From the NCBI RefSeq assembly GCF_003431975.1, contig NZ_CP027116.1:2914001-2978000 (forward strand): 64,000 nucleotides of DNA. Reading direction: 5' to 3'. A program made the position numbers and the translations under genes. The notes below the pieces were generated by a model. That model searched no databases. It saw only the letters and a list, made by a program, of their open reading frames with translations, and had not been told where the DNA came from. Below, one piece after another: positions 38,332-46,652 of the stretch. How positions within the stretch are numbered: the first letter of the stretch is position 1; every line of letters starts with the position of its first letter. This DNA is from Bacillus pumilus (GTDB taxonomy: Bacteria > Bacillota > Bacilli > Bacillales > Bacillaceae).

Positions 38332-39879
38332 TTATTCTTCTATTTGATGATCAGCGACCTCTTTTTTTCTTGGCTGTTTGATTTCATTCGTTAGTTCTTG
38401 AATGCTTTGCTTCACATTGCCTTTGCCGGAAAAGTTCTCAATAATTTCTTTGACGTCAATTCCAGAGGATGCTTTCAGGCTTTCTTGCAGACTAGACATA
38501 AGGTTTGTCGCATAGCCAGTGACTTTATTGGCTCCGCTGCCTTCGCCGTTACCACCAGTATCCACAACAGTAATTTTATCAATGTTAGAAAGTGGTGCAG
38601 ATACTTGCTTCGCATATTCAGGAAGCATTTTCACAATCATATCAAGGATCGCTGCCTGACCATACTGTTCAAATGCTTCAGCGATTTTCTCTTTCGCTTC
38701 GGCTTCTGCAAGTCCTTTCAGTCTAATGACTTCTGCCTCTGTTTCCCCTTTCGCACGATCAGCTTCCGCTTTGGCAAGCCCGTCAATACGGACTTTCTCA
38801 GCTTCTGCTTTTGCCATTGCTTCAATGCTATATTTCTTCGCATCTGCTTCAGCAAGACGTTTCGCTTTTTCCGCCGCTGCTGACTGCTCAACAGCATAAC
38901 GGTCCGCATCTGCTTTCTTTTTCACTTCAGAATCGTATTGACGTTCACGACGCTGAATCTCTTTTTCTTCTAATTCAATTTGCTTCTGGCGTTCTATAAT
39001 TTTGACTTGCATTTCTTGTTCAGTTACGTTCTGACGATTGCGAGCTGTTTCAAGATCGTACGCTTGGTCGGCACTTGCTTTCGCCGTATCCTGTTCGCGT
39101 CTGAATTCTGCTCTTTTCAGCTCATTAACCTTTTCTGCTTCAGCGATTTCAGTGGCACGTTCAAGCTCAGATTTCTTCGCATCTTTATCTGCTTCGGCAC
39201 GTTTGATACGTGTTTCTTTATCTGCTTCAGCTGTTGCAATATCTGCATCGCGCTTCACTTGGGCAATTCTAGGTTTACCTAGTGATTCTAAATAACCATT
39301 TTTATCACGGACATCCTTGATCGTAAACGATACAATGACGAGACCCATTTTCGCCAAATCTTGAGAAGCGACACGTTGTACTTCTTGAGAAAATTTCTCT
39401 CTGTTTTTATAAATCTCTTCTACTGTCATTGATCCTAAAATGGAGCGAAGGTGACCTTCCAGTACTTCTCTCGCTTCATTTTCGCGGTCTTCTTTTGTTT
39501 TACCTAAAAATTGCTCTGCAGCAGTAGCAATTTCTTCAATTGATCCGCCAATTTTAATGATTGCCGTTCCATCTGCCATAACTGGCACACCTTGTTCGGT
39601 ATAGACTTCAGGCGTTGAAACATCTAGCTTGCTAGATAGTAAGCTGAGCGGCTCCGCTTGTTGAAAGACAGGAAGTACAAAGGTACCACCGCCTCTTACA
39701 ATCTTAATCTTGTTTCCACCTTCATCCACGTGGACATTTTTACTTCCTAGGTAACTTCCTGTGACGATTAATGCTTCATCTGGACCTGCTGTCCGGTATT
39801 TCGAAACAAACACACCAATAAGTGCAATAAGAATCACAAGCACAATTCCAATAATAATTAAAATTGTTGTTCCTGGCAT
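38332..39879 (-). CDS. floT: Flotillin FloT
   Basis: A 515-residue flotillin. An N-terminal membrane anchor (ILIIIGIVLVILIALIGVFV) is followed by the SPFH domain (residues about 30-200) and a long Ala/Glu coiled coil with EAEA repeats (about 210-400). Flotillins scaffold fluid membrane domains; FloT with YuaF forms lipid-raft-like foci in B. subtilis. It follows yuaF by 11 bases with GGAGGGAATGCT before ATG 39879 and is under the same sigma-W promoter. Confidence 0.94.
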   Translation of the reverse strand: MPGTTILIIIGIVLVILIALIGVFVSKYRTAGPDEALIVTGSYLGSKNVHVDEGGNKIKIVRGGGTFVLPVFQQAEPLSLLSSKLDVSTPEVYTEQGVPVMADGTAIIKIGGSIEEIATAAEQFLGKTKEDRENEAREVLEGHLRSILGSMTVEEIYKNREKFSQEVQRVASQDLAKMGLVIVSFTIKDVRDKNGYLESLGKPRIAQVKRDADIATAEADKETRIKRAEADKDAKKSELERATEIAEAEKVNELKRAEFRREQDTAKASADQAYDLETARNRQNVTEQEMQVKIIERQKQIELEEKEIQRRERQYDSEVKKKADADRYAVEQSAAAEKAKRLAEADAKKYSIEAMAKAEAEKVRIDGLAKAEADRAKGETEAEVIRLKGLAEAEAKEKIAEAFEQYGQAAILDMIVKMLPEYAKQVSAPLSNIDKITVVDTGGNGEGSGANKVTGYATNLMSSLQESLKASSGIDVKEIIENFSGKGNVKQSIQELTNEIKQPRKKEVADHQIEE

Positions 39880-39890
39880 AGCATTCCCTC

Positions 39891-40421
39891 CTAGATTTCT
39901 TCATTTGGTATAACTGATAAGACACCTTTGTTCACTTCGACGACTAGCACCCGGGTTCCATATGGAATCTCTTCTTCGTCGAAACTGATTGCTGGCTTTG
40001 AGATTTTCCCGCTATTACTAATTAACAGCACTTCTCCAAACCCGTCTTTTGGAACAGATACAATGATCTCCCCAGTTCTTCCTTTTAAATCGGCCTCCGC
40101 ATATGAGAGAGATTCTTCAGCAGAGGAAAGTGGGACTAAGACAAATACATTTAAGCAAGTCACGAGAACCACTGCGAGAATGGCAGATAATACTGCGCCA
40201 AGTCCACTTCCTACAATTGCTGTTTTTTCTGAGATAAACCCTCCAGCCGAGAAAAAGGTGAGAAATGCGAGGATCAATGTTGGTTGAAGGAATGGAACAG
40301 GAATCGCTTCAAACAATCCATCAAATACATCGCCAAAAAAGACGAAAACAAGTGTTAGGATTCCTGATATCATCAATATGTATAAATACAGCGTCTGAAG
40401 TGGCAGACCGAACACATCCAT
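39891..40421 (-). CDS. yuaF: NfeD-like membrane protein YuaF
   Basis: About 176 residues: four hydrophobic helices (LQTLYLYILMISGILTLVFVFFGDVF, LTFFSAGGFI, VLSAILAVVLVTCLNVFVLVPL) then a C-terminal soluble OB-fold (GRTGEIIVSVPKDGFGEVLLIS...GTRVLVVEVNKGVLSVIP), the NfeD1b layout. It partners FloT in membrane organisation. ATG 40421 is chosen with AAGGAAGG upstream; GTG 40430 is possible. A sigma-W promoter lies 85 bases upstream. Confidence 0.88.
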   Translation of the reverse strand: MDVFGLPLQTLYLYILMISGILTLVFVFFGDVFDGLFEAIPVPFLQPTLILAFLTFFSAGGFISEKTAIVGSGLGAVLSAILAVVLVTCLNVFVLVPLSSAEESLSYAEADLKGRTGEIIVSVPKDGFGEVLLISNSGKISKPAISFDEEEIPYGTRVLVVEVNKGVLSVIPNEEI

Positions 40422-40507
40422 CTTCCTCACCCTTCCTTCATGAAGTGATCAGCCTTTGTTTCATTTAGACCATGCTCACCTCCATGTGTATTCCTTCTAA
40501 CAGGTAA

Positions 40508-40533
40508 TACGAACCACTTTTGTAAAGGTTTCA
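40508..40533 (-). promoter_or_regulatory. Sigma-W promoter of yuaF-floT
   Basis: TGAAAC (40528-40533), exactly 16 bases, CGTA (40508-40511) on the minus strand: a full consensus match, as known for the B. subtilis operon. Confidence 0.88.
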
Positions 40534-40626
40534 TATTTCATCACAATTCTTCACAGGATTTCTCGGATAGCTCAAGAATGATTGTCATGTACCAGTATGT
40601 TAAAATTTGATCTTGAGGTGATGAGA

Positions 40627-41106
40627 ATGAGTTTATTACATGATGCAAGACAAGAATTGTGGCAAGAGCTGCAAGGTTTGAATGAAGAACAATTGAATCA
40701 GAAGTTATCTGATGATACTTGGAGTATTCAAGAGGTGGCAGATCACTTGAAGAAGATGGACCTCGTGGCAGCCAAACATCTAGCTGCTGAGGGAAAAAAA
40801 GCACCGATGAAAGAATATGAGCCAAAGCCAGTGGAAATGGCAGAGGATCGTTCAAGAAAAGCGACTGCGCCTAGTATTGTTGAGCCTGAGCGCAAGCATG
40901 TGACACCTACACATTTAAAGGATGAGCTCGATACAGCGCGTGAACAGCTCAATCAAATTTTATCAACGTTTACTGAGGATGATTTCAAACGTGTCATTGC
41001 ACACCCGGTGTTTGAAGAATTATCTTTGAAGCAATATCTTGATTTTATCGGCGCACATGAAAAACGCCATATCCATCAAATCAAAGAAATTAAAGAACAG
41101 CTATAA
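40627..41106 (+). CDS. yuaE: DinB-like protein YuaE
   Basis: A 159-residue DinB_2-superfamily four-helix protein. Metal-binding histidines are suggested in QEVADHLKKMD and GAHEKRHIHQIKEIK. Family members are metal-dependent hydrolases or thiol S-transferases, but the substrate is unknown. ATG 40627 is preceded by GAGGTGAT. Divergent from yuaF, as in B. subtilis. Confidence 0.82.
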   Translation: MSLLHDARQELWQELQGLNEEQLNQKLSDDTWSIQEVADHLKKMDLVAAKHLAAEGKKAPMKEYEPKPVEMAEDRSRKATAPSIVEPERKHVTPTHLKDELDTAREQLNQILSTFTEDDFKRVIAHPVFEELSLKQYLDFIGAHEKRHIHQIKEIKEQL

Positions 41107-41111
41107 GGCAT

Positions 41112-41141
41112 AAAAAAGACTCCCTTTTGGGAGCCTTTTTT
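41112..41141. terminator. Bidirectional terminator between yuaE and gbsB
   Basis: AAAAAAGACTCCC pairs with GGGAGCCTTTTTT around TTTT; works on both strands for the convergent genes. Confidence 0.88.
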
Positions 41142-41146
41142 CATCG

Positions 41147-42355
41147 TTACACTGTTTTCGGTGTTAGATCAAAACAGCGAGCATAAATCCAGTTGTACGC
41201 TTTTTCGTTTAGATCTCTTGGGTTTCCAACTGTTTGCGGGTCTTTCATTGCTTCTTTAGATAAACGGTCAATCATATCTTTTGATACACCTTGTTCTTCT
41301 AATGAAGGAACTTCTAGGTCTTCCACTAAATCATACATCCAGTTCACAGCAGCTTTGGCTGCTTCCTCTGTTGACATTCGGCTAGTATCAATACCAAATG
41401 CTTGCGCAATTCGTGCAAATTTTTCCGGATACCCTTTCCAGTTATACTCCATGACTGGTCCCATCATCGCTGCCACACACTGGCCATGCGCTACAGGAAT
41501 GATGCCTCCGAGTGTTTGACTCATCGCATGTGCAGCTCCAGCTGATTCGCTTCCGTAAGAAAGTCCTGCAAGCATTGCAGCTTGTGCCATTCCATATCTT
41601 GCTTCCAAGTCTTCGCCATCAGCAAAGGCACGACGAATATAATGAGCAGCATATTCAATGGCCATGAGCGCGACCGCATCTGTAATAGGCTGAGCAAATT
41701 TCATTGTATAGCATTCGATGGAATGTGCAAGTGCATCGATCCCAGTCATTGCTGTCACATGAGGTGGCATGGAAACATGAAGCTCTGGATCGATAACTGT
41801 GAGGTGAGCTGCAATAAGTGGTCCACCTGTGTTGAATTTAAATTCTCTTTCTTCATCCGTAATCACTGCCCACTGTGTGACTTCTGAACCTGTACCAGCC
41901 GTTGTCGGAATGGTGGTTAAAGGCGGAATTCTCTTTTCAAGCGGTTTTTTCCCTTCTGCCGCTTCGTAATCAAGAACTGATCCTTCATGCGTCACTTCTA
42001 CACCGATCGCCTTTGCTGTATCCATTGAGCTCCCGCCGCCTACTGCGACTAATCCATTACAGCCTTCTTTTTCATATAAAGCAGATCCTTCATTGACGAG
42101 ACGGACTGGCGGGTTTGGCTCGACTTTGTCAAATAGCACTACATCGATTTGCGCATCTTTTAATGAAGCAACCACAGGGTCTACTACGCCCGCTTGATAA
42201 ATACCAGGGTCTGTTACAAGCAATACTTTCGAGACACCGTATGCTTTCACTTCTTCCCCAACATGTTTCACTGCTCCAATACCATGTTTGATGACAGTCG
42301 GAATTTCAAATGTATGGAATTTCTGCATGCTTTCAATTTTCATATTCAACGTCAT
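41147..42355 (-). CDS. gbsB: Choline dehydrogenase, type III alcohol dehydrogenase GbsB
   Basis: A 402-residue iron-dependent group III alcohol dehydrogenase that oxidises choline to betaine aldehyde. The NAD site is VAVGGGSSMDTAKAIG, with TIPTTAGTGSEVTQWAVI; iron-binding histidines lie in GIDALAHSIECY and HAMSQTLGGIIPVAHGQC. ATG 42355 follows GGAGGAG. Second gene of gbsAB, 27 bases after gbsA, making the osmoprotectant glycine betaine. Confidence 0.94.
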   Translation of the reverse strand: MTLNMKIESMQKFHTFEIPTVIKHGIGAVKHVGEEVKAYGVSKVLLVTDPGIYQAGVVDPVVASLKDAQIDVVLFDKVEPNPPVRLVNEGSALYEKEGCNGLVAVGGGSSMDTAKAIGVEVTHEGSVLDYEAAEGKKPLEKRIPPLTTIPTTAGTGSEVTQWAVITDEEREFKFNTGGPLIAAHLTVIDPELHVSMPPHVTAMTGIDALAHSIECYTMKFAQPITDAVALMAIEYAAHYIRRAFADGEDLEARYGMAQAAMLAGLSYGSESAGAAHAMSQTLGGIIPVAHGQCVAAMMGPVMEYNWKGYPEKFARIAQAFGIDTSRMSTEEAAKAAVNWMYDLVEDLEVPSLEEQGVSKDMIDRLSKEAMKDPQTVGNPRDLNEKAYNWIYARCFDLTPKTV

Positions 42356-42382
42356 ATAGAATCTCCTCCAAATGTGTGATAT

Positions 42383-43852
42383 TTATTTAAACCAATGCAC
42401 TGCTTCGGGTTTCGTATTTCGATATACATGCTTCAGTTCTGTATATTCTTCAAGTCCCGTCTGCCCTAATTCACGTCCAAGACCTGATTGCTTATATCCA
42501 CCCCAAGGTGCTTGAGCGAAATAAGGATGGAAGTCATTGATCCAAACTGTGCCTAATCTTAATTGACGAGCGACTCTTTCAGCTTTTCCAATATCTGAAG
42601 ACCACACAGCCCCTGCTAATCCATAAATCGTATCATTTGCCAGCTCAATGACCTCTTCCTCTGTTCGGAAGGATTCCACTGTTAATACTGGGCCAAAGAC
42701 TTCTTCCTGCACAATCCGCATTTCTGACGTACAGCCTGAAAAGATGGTCGGCAAGTAAAAGAACCCATTTAAAAGCTCCTCTGCGTCAGGTCTTTTTCCG
42801 CCTGTTTCTAATATTGCACCTTCTTCTAATCCGATGGTGACGTATTTTTCTACTTTTTCTCGATGCTCAGCTGAGATGAGCGGTCCGCTCTGCGTCCCTT
42901 CATCAAAGCCGTTGCCTAGCTTGATTTTTTTCGTACGCTTCACCAGTTCTTCTAAAAATTCATCATGAATGGATTCTTCCACTAACAAGCGTGAACCTGC
43001 CGAACACACTTGCCCCGCATGGAAAAACACAGCATTCATTGCTTGGTCAACCGCTACGTCGAAATCAGCATCTTGAAACACAATATTCGGATTTTTCCCG
43101 CCGAGCTCAAGGGCGATTTTCTTTACATTCCCACTGGCTCCCTGCATGATTTTCTTACCTGTTTCAATCCCGCCAGTGAACGAAATGAAATCAACTTGGT
43201 CGTTAACAGCAAGCTCGTCACCAACCGTTGCACCTGGTCCAAGAACTAAGTTTGCCACTCCTGCTGGAATGCCCGCTTCTTCTATGAGTTTGAATACTTT
43301 GATCGTGGTGAGTGGTGTGATTTCACTTGGCTTTAAGACGATTGTATTCCCCGCAGCAAGAGCAGGAGCGATTTTCCAGCTTGCTTGAAGCAATGGATAG
43401 TTCCAAGGAGTGATTTGCCCGCATACACCGACAGGCTCTCTGACCAATTCGCTTTTCGAGTTCGGGACTGGTGATGAAATAATCTCCCCGCCATCTTTGT
43501 CAGCAAGCCCTGCGTAATATTGGAACACATTCGCAATATCGTCCATATCTGCTTTGCTTTCCTCTACTGTTTTACCAGTATCAAGCGATTCTAATTTGGC
43601 TAGTTCATCCAGATCACGTCTAATCAATTTAGCAATCTTAAACACCAAATTTCCTCTTTCAAGTCCAGGCAAGTTTGCCCATTCACCTTGATCAAAGGCT
43701 TTTCTCGCTGCTTTGATAGCTAGCTGCGCATCATTTCTTGATCCTTCACTGACTGTCGCGATCACTTCTTGATTGTATGGATTGATGATTTCTCGCGTGT
43801 CGCCACTTTTGGCACCAACCCATTGTCCACCTATAAATAGTGTTTGACTCAT
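42383..43852 (-). CDS. gbsA: Glycine betaine aldehyde dehydrogenase
   Basis: A 489-residue NAD(P)-dependent aldehyde dehydrogenase. The glutamate base is in ALELGGKNPNIVF and the catalytic Cys in HAGQVCSAGSRLLVEE; the cofactor region is FISFTGGIETGKKIM. It oxidises betaine aldehyde to glycine betaine. GAGGAGG lies nine bases before ATG 43852. Expressed from a promoter with an operator directly downstream, under GbsR. Confidence 0.94.
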   Translation of the reverse strand: MSQTLFIGGQWVGAKSGDTREIINPYNQEVIATVSEGSRNDAQLAIKAARKAFDQGEWANLPGLERGNLVFKIAKLIRRDLDELAKLESLDTGKTVEESKADMDDIANVFQYYAGLADKDGGEIISSPVPNSKSELVREPVGVCGQITPWNYPLLQASWKIAPALAAGNTIVLKPSEITPLTTIKVFKLIEEAGIPAGVANLVLGPGATVGDELAVNDQVDFISFTGGIETGKKIMQGASGNVKKIALELGGKNPNIVFQDADFDVAVDQAMNAVFFHAGQVCSAGSRLLVEESIHDEFLEELVKRTKKIKLGNGFDEGTQSGPLISAEHREKVEKYVTIGLEEGAILETGGKRPDAEELLNGFFYLPTIFSGCTSEMRIVQEEVFGPVLTVESFRTEEEVIELANDTIYGLAGAVWSSDIGKAERVARQLRLGTVWINDFHPYFAQAPWGGYKQSGLGRELGQTGLEEYTELKHVYRNTKPEAVHWFK

Positions 43853-43887
43853 AGAAGGAACCTCCTCTGATTCTCTTTGATAAGTTT

Positions 43888-43905
43888 GTTAAATAAAAAT
43901 TTAAC
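43888..43905. promoter_or_regulatory. Candidate GbsR operator
   Basis: Perfect inverted repeat GTTAAAT-N4-ATTTAAC, placed just downstream of the gbsA promoter start. This suits the known mode of GbsR, which acts as a roadblock to RNA polymerase. Confidence 0.6.
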
Positions 43906-43920
43906 GTTTTGAACATAATT

Positions 43921-43949
43921 AACGTATCATGTTCTAATTTTTCTGTCAA
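43921..43949 (-). promoter_or_regulatory. Promoter of gbsAB
   Basis: TTGACA (43944-43949), 17 bases, TACGTT (43921-43926) on the minus strand, upstream of the inverted repeat at 43888. Confidence 0.65.
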
Positions 43950-44059
43950 AGGGAGATATGCTTCATTTTCTTTTGACATTTTGCATTCTTTCGTTAACAT
44001 ATAGTCCATAAAGATTTTTTTGAACGTATTGAATTCTCTTAATAGAAAAGAGGGACAAG

Positions 44060-44617
44060 ATGAAAAAACAGGAACAGCCGCAAGCAGAAGAACGTATACT
44101 AGCTGCTAAAGATCTCGTTATTGATTCCATAGCTGAAACGATGGATCTCTATGGCATTACTCGAAGTGCTGGCATTCTCTATGGGACCATGTATTTAAAT
44201 GAGGAAATGACGCTGGATGAAATGCGTGAAGAGCTGCAAATGAGCAAGCCCAGTATGAGTACGGGTGTGAAAAAGCTGCAAGACATGAATATTGTCAAAA
44301 AGACATTTCACCGAGGCCGAAGAAAACACAGCTATGTTGCTGAAAAGGATTTTTTTAAGTTTTTCATGAACTTCTTTCCGCAAAAATGGGAACGAGAGGT
44401 CGAGGTCAATTTGGCGGCGATTGAAGAAGCGCAAAAGGAGCTCCACGACGTATCTCGTGATGATCAGCTAGAGGAACATATAAGAGAGGAAGCGCAGCAG
44501 CTTCTTGAACAACTTGAAAGCTCAAAAGCCTATTATGACTGGCTCAGACGCTTAGCGGCCTCTGTACATTCAGGGGAAATCTTTGACTATATTCCGATTG
44601 ATCAGAAAGATAAATAG
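44060..44617 (+). CDS. gbsR: Choline-responsive repressor GbsR
   Basis: A 185-residue MarR-related winged-helix regulator of the GbsR family. The DNA-binding helix is LDEMREELQMSKPSMSTGVKKLQDMNIVKK, followed by a helical dimerisation part. In B. subtilis GbsR binds choline and represses gbsAB and the choline importer opuB. It is divergent from gbsA and starts at ATG 44060 after GAGGGA. Confidence 0.93.
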   Translation: MKKQEQPQAEERILAAKDLVIDSIAETMDLYGITRSAGILYGTMYLNEEMTLDEMREELQMSKPSMSTGVKKLQDMNIVKKTFHRGRRKHSYVAEKDFFKFFMNFFPQKWEREVEVNLAAIEEAQKELHDVSRDDQLEEHIREEAQQLLEQLESSKAYYDWLRRLAASVHSGEIFDYIPIDQKDK

Positions 44618-44640
44618 ACTATGTGTGTGCGTTTTAAAGC

Positions 44641-44669
44641 TTGAATTTTACAGGAGGATTGATTATAAT
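44641..44669 (+). promoter_or_regulatory. Promoter of tRNA-Ala
   Basis: TTGAAT, 17 bases, TATAAT, ending 20 bases before the tRNA. Confidence 0.8.
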
Positions 44670-44689
44670 AAATTATGTCGTAACACATC

Positions 44690-44762
44690 GGGGCATTAGC
44701 TCAGCTGGGAGAGCGCTACGCTGGCAGCGTAGAGGTCAGCGGTTCGATCCCGCTATGCTCCA
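44690..44762 (+). tRNA. tRNA-Ala (GGC)
   Basis: Complete cloverleaf; anticodon loop CTGGCAG, acceptor GGGGCAT/ATGCTCC with one G-T pair. CCA not encoded. Single-gene unit with its own promoter and terminator. Confidence 0.95.
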
Positions 44763-44766
44763 TACG

Positions 44767-44802
44767 AAAAACCATTCTTGAGAGATCAAGGATGGTTTTT
44801 TT
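44767..44802 (+). terminator. Terminator of tRNA-Ala
   Basis: AAAACCATTCTTGA pairs with TCAAGGATGGTTTT around GAGA; T-run follows. Confidence 0.88.
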
Positions 44803-44815
44803 ATGTATATATCTC

Positions 44816-45004
44816 TTACAGTTCTGTTTGTTCGTTATTTCTCCTTAATTTCAATAACTTTATGATGCGGTATGTAATTACAGAAACATAGGTTATGATG
44901 AGAATGATTGTATAAGATACAGGAAAATCGCTCGTCATTCCGTGATAAATAAAATAGATGAGTAGCACTGACAGCATGAGGACTTGGAACAGTTCTTTTT
45001 TCAT
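44816..45004 (-). CDS. Small two-helix membrane protein
   Basis: A 62-residue protein: helix VLMLSVLLIYFIYHG, helix YTIILIITYVSVITYRI, then a basic-polar tail KLLKLRRNNEQTEL. GAGGGAGAG lies before ATG 45004. It stands between the tRNA-Ala and the prophage lysis genes; unclear whether it belongs to the host or the prophage. No function recognised. Confidence 0.6.
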   Translation of the reverse strand: MKKELFQVLMLSVLLIYFIYHGMTSDFPVSYTIILIITYVSVITYRIIKLLKLRRNNEQTEL

Positions 45005-45067
45005 TTTCTCTCCCTCTCATGTTCATGATTTGGTCGATTATATCATAATTGATGTCATTTTTTGTTC

Positions 45068-45103
45068 GCTAGCAGCAAGAAATTTCCTTCTCTTGCTGCT
45101 AGC
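45068..45103. repeat. Perfect 13-bp inverted repeat at the prophage 3' side
   Basis: GCTAGCAGCAAGA pairs with TCTTGCTGCTAGC around AATTTCCTTC, just after the amidase stop. No T-run follows on either strand, so it is not a standard intrinsic terminator, though it probably ends or protects the late transcript. Confidence 0.6.
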
Positions 45104-45116
45104 ATTTGATGAGTGA

Positions 45117-45920
45117 TCATTTCTTCAGCAATTGTTCGATTTTGTTCTTTGTCTTTGGTCCGTAAATCCCGTCTGCCGCTAAGCCGTTCATGAGCTGGAA
45201 CCGCTTGACCGCATTCGCTGTTTTTGGCCCATAGTAGCCATCAACCCCATTGTTTTTTGCTCCTTTGTCTGGGTAAAAATAGAGGGAAGATAATGCTTTT
45301 TGCACAGCTGTGACTTGTGGACCTTTTGTTAAAGGCTTGGTTATTTTTAAGATGCCAGATGGCAAATTTGACGATTTCTGTTTGGTCGCAGGTGCTTTGT
45401 GGCTCAAGCTCTCTGCTCGAACTGGCTTTCTATTGCTTTTGCTGCCGGTATGAGCTGTGGCTATTCCAGCTTTAAATTGATCCCATCGTCCGAGCAATTT
45501 CCGTGGACATTCTTTACCACTCCAATGTTTATGGGGCACTACATTTGTTAAAGTGATCCCCAAATCCCCCATCAATTTCCGAATGAGCCATTGAGCATTT
45601 TCGACTGCTTGCTCAAAGTTACCGTCTGTATTTTCACAAATTTCAATTCCGATTGATTTCATATTGCCAGTGCCCCTGCCATCGCCTGCGTGCCAGCCGT
45701 TCTCGTTTAACGGTAAATGCTGATAAATGACCTGATCATCAACAGTGTAATGCCAGCTGACCCCAGTACTTGAACGTGCAACAAACGCAGCGTGACTCCC
45801 CGCATTTGCACCTTTTGCAGTGTTAGAGGTATTATGCACTGTAATATAGAGCGGCTTCATCCTATTTCCTGGTCTGTTGCGGTTGTTTTTTGGAATGTAG
45901 GCTTGAATGATATTGACCAT
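45117..45920 (-). CDS. N-acetylmuramoyl-L-alanine amidase (prophage endolysin, XlyB-like)
   Basis: A 267-residue endolysin: N-terminal Amidase_2 domain (residues about 20-150) with zinc ligands in ITVHNTSN, GWHAGDGRG and HKHWSGKECPRKLL, a linker rich in Lys/Ser, and a C-terminal peptidoglycan-binding domain (PQVTAVQKALSSLYF to DGIYGPKTKNKIEQLLKK). It cuts the amide bond between muramic acid and alanine to free phage. GAAGGAGA precedes ATG 45920. Last gene of the late operon, next to the two holins. Confidence 0.92.
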   Translation of the reverse strand: MVNIIQAYIPKNNRNRPGNRMKPLYITVHNTSNTAKGANAGSHAAFVARSSTGVSWHYTVDDQVIYQHLPLNENGWHAGDGRGTGNMKSIGIEICENTDGNFEQAVENAQWLIRKLMGDLGITLTNVVPHKHWSGKECPRKLLGRWDQFKAGIATAHTGSKSNRKPVRAESLSHKAPATKQKSSNLPSGILKITKPLTKGPQVTAVQKALSSLYFYPDKGAKNNGVDGYYGPKTANAVKRFQLMNGLAADGIYGPKTKNKIEQLLKK

Positions 45921-45939
45921 ATTGTATCTCCTTCAACGA

Positions 45940-46203
45940 TTATTTTGTTAGACCTCTTTGTTTCAAGGTATCTTTTTGTAATTGACCTTTGTAGGTCACA
46001 TAATTGTTTTTAAACCAGGCGATAATAGCTGTCACCATCGTAAAAATGGTGGAACCTGCTACATATAGTGCCTCACCGGCTGTTTGTACTTGCTCCTCAC
46101 TAATCGGCAGCACCGTCTGCCCGAACATGACAAGCGTTTGATTGATGAGTGCAATAAAAAGAAGCACTGTGCGAATCACAGTGCCTTTGTCGAATGTTTT
46201 CAT
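45940..46203 (-). CDS. bhlB: SPP1/XhlB-type holin (BhlB-like)
   Basis: An 87-residue holin of the SPP1/XhlB family with two membrane helices ([20 protein letters not shown] and [20 protein letters not shown]) and a basic C-terminus. It should open the membrane for the amidase. AGAGGAAAA precedes ATG 46203. With the gene upstream it matches the bhlA/bhlB arrangement reported from B. pumilus; the symbol is by that resemblance. Confidence 0.85.
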   Translation of the reverse strand: MKTFDKGTVIRTVLLFIALINQTLVMFGQTVLPISEEQVQTAGEALYVAGSTIFTMVTAIIAWFKNNYVTYKGQLQKDTLKQRGLTK

Positions 46204-46215
46204 GATGTTTTCCTC

Positions 46216-46428
46216 TTATTTTAAATTCCGTTCAATTTTATCGAGTTTGTCAATGACGACGTCATACTTTTCACTAAACTTTGCTAACACATCATTTTGC
46301 GCCTCGATTTGCTCATTGAGCTTGTTTTCTCTTTCTTTTGTTGTGTTGAGAACATAAAACAGAATCCAGCAAAAGAGAACGGCAAACGGGCCTTGTGTCA
46401 TTAAGTTTTGAACGACATCTACTTCCAT
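46216..46428 (-). CDS. bhlA: BhlA/UviB-type holin-like peptide
   Basis: A 70-residue peptide: one N-terminal membrane helix (GPFAVLFCWILFYVLNT) and a charged coiled-coil tail (RENKLNEQIEAQNDVLAKFSEKYDVVIDKLDKIERN), the BhlA/UviB family pattern. B. pumilus BhlA has been described as a holin-like antibacterial peptide. ATG 46428 is chosen since GAAGGTGAT lies before it; GTG 46437 overlaps the ribosome site. Confidence 0.87.
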   Translation of the reverse strand: MEVDVVQNLMTQGPFAVLFCWILFYVLNTTKERENKLNEQIEAQNDVLAKFSEKYDVVIDKLDKIERNLK

Positions 46429-46447
46429 TGAAATCACCTTCTTTCCG

Positions 46448-46475
46448 GCAAAAAAATAAAGCCATTAGGCTTTGT
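46448..46475 (-). terminator. Intrinsic terminator before the holin genes
   Basis: AAAGCC pairs with GGCTTT around TAAT, then ATTTTTTT on the minus strand. It overlaps the stop of the XkdX-like gene and separates fibre from lysis genes. Confidence 0.7.
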
Positions 46476-46605
46476 ATATTTCTCCAGTTATATTTTGATA
46501 GTCTTCTGCCGAGATCCAGCCAATGCTTACATAAAATGCAATGTCCTCTGGGCCGTAACACTGCCAGCCCCATAATTGTTTGATATCCACTACAGTCGGA
46601 AACAT
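46465..46605 (-). CDS. XkdX-family small phage protein, second copy
   Basis: A 46-residue ORF, MFPTVVDIKQLWGWQCYGP then EDIAFYVSIGWISAEDYQNI and TGEIYKA, with the XkdX-family end (GWISxEDYQxITGE). No strong ribosome site before ATG 46605; the frame is open upstream to 46682 without a better start. It follows the decayed fibre gene just as the intact XkdX gene follows xkdW. Role in the tail is unknown. Confidence 0.65.
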   Translation of the reverse strand: MFPTVVDIKQLWGWQCYGPEDIAFYVSIGWISAEDYQNITGEIYKA

Positions 46606-46652
46606 GTTTTTGAAGTTCTTTAAAAGTTCTATATCACTTGACGGAGGTGGTT

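Noticed and set aside
38398..39295. Antisense ORFs rich in Phe/Ser/Cys
   Set aside because: Shadows of the Ala/Glu coiled-coil coding region of floT.
44690..44802. tRNA-Ala as the prophage attachment site
   Set aside because: The tRNA is intact with its own terminator, and I found no copy of its 3' end near the lysis genes; the other prophage end lies outside the window.
45068..45103. Perfect 13-bp stem as an intrinsic terminator
   Set aside because: No T-run follows on either strand, so it is listed only as an inverted repeat.
46313..46573. An 86-codon minus-strand ORF
   Set aside because: It overlaps bhlA and the XkdX-like gene in another frame and lacks family features.
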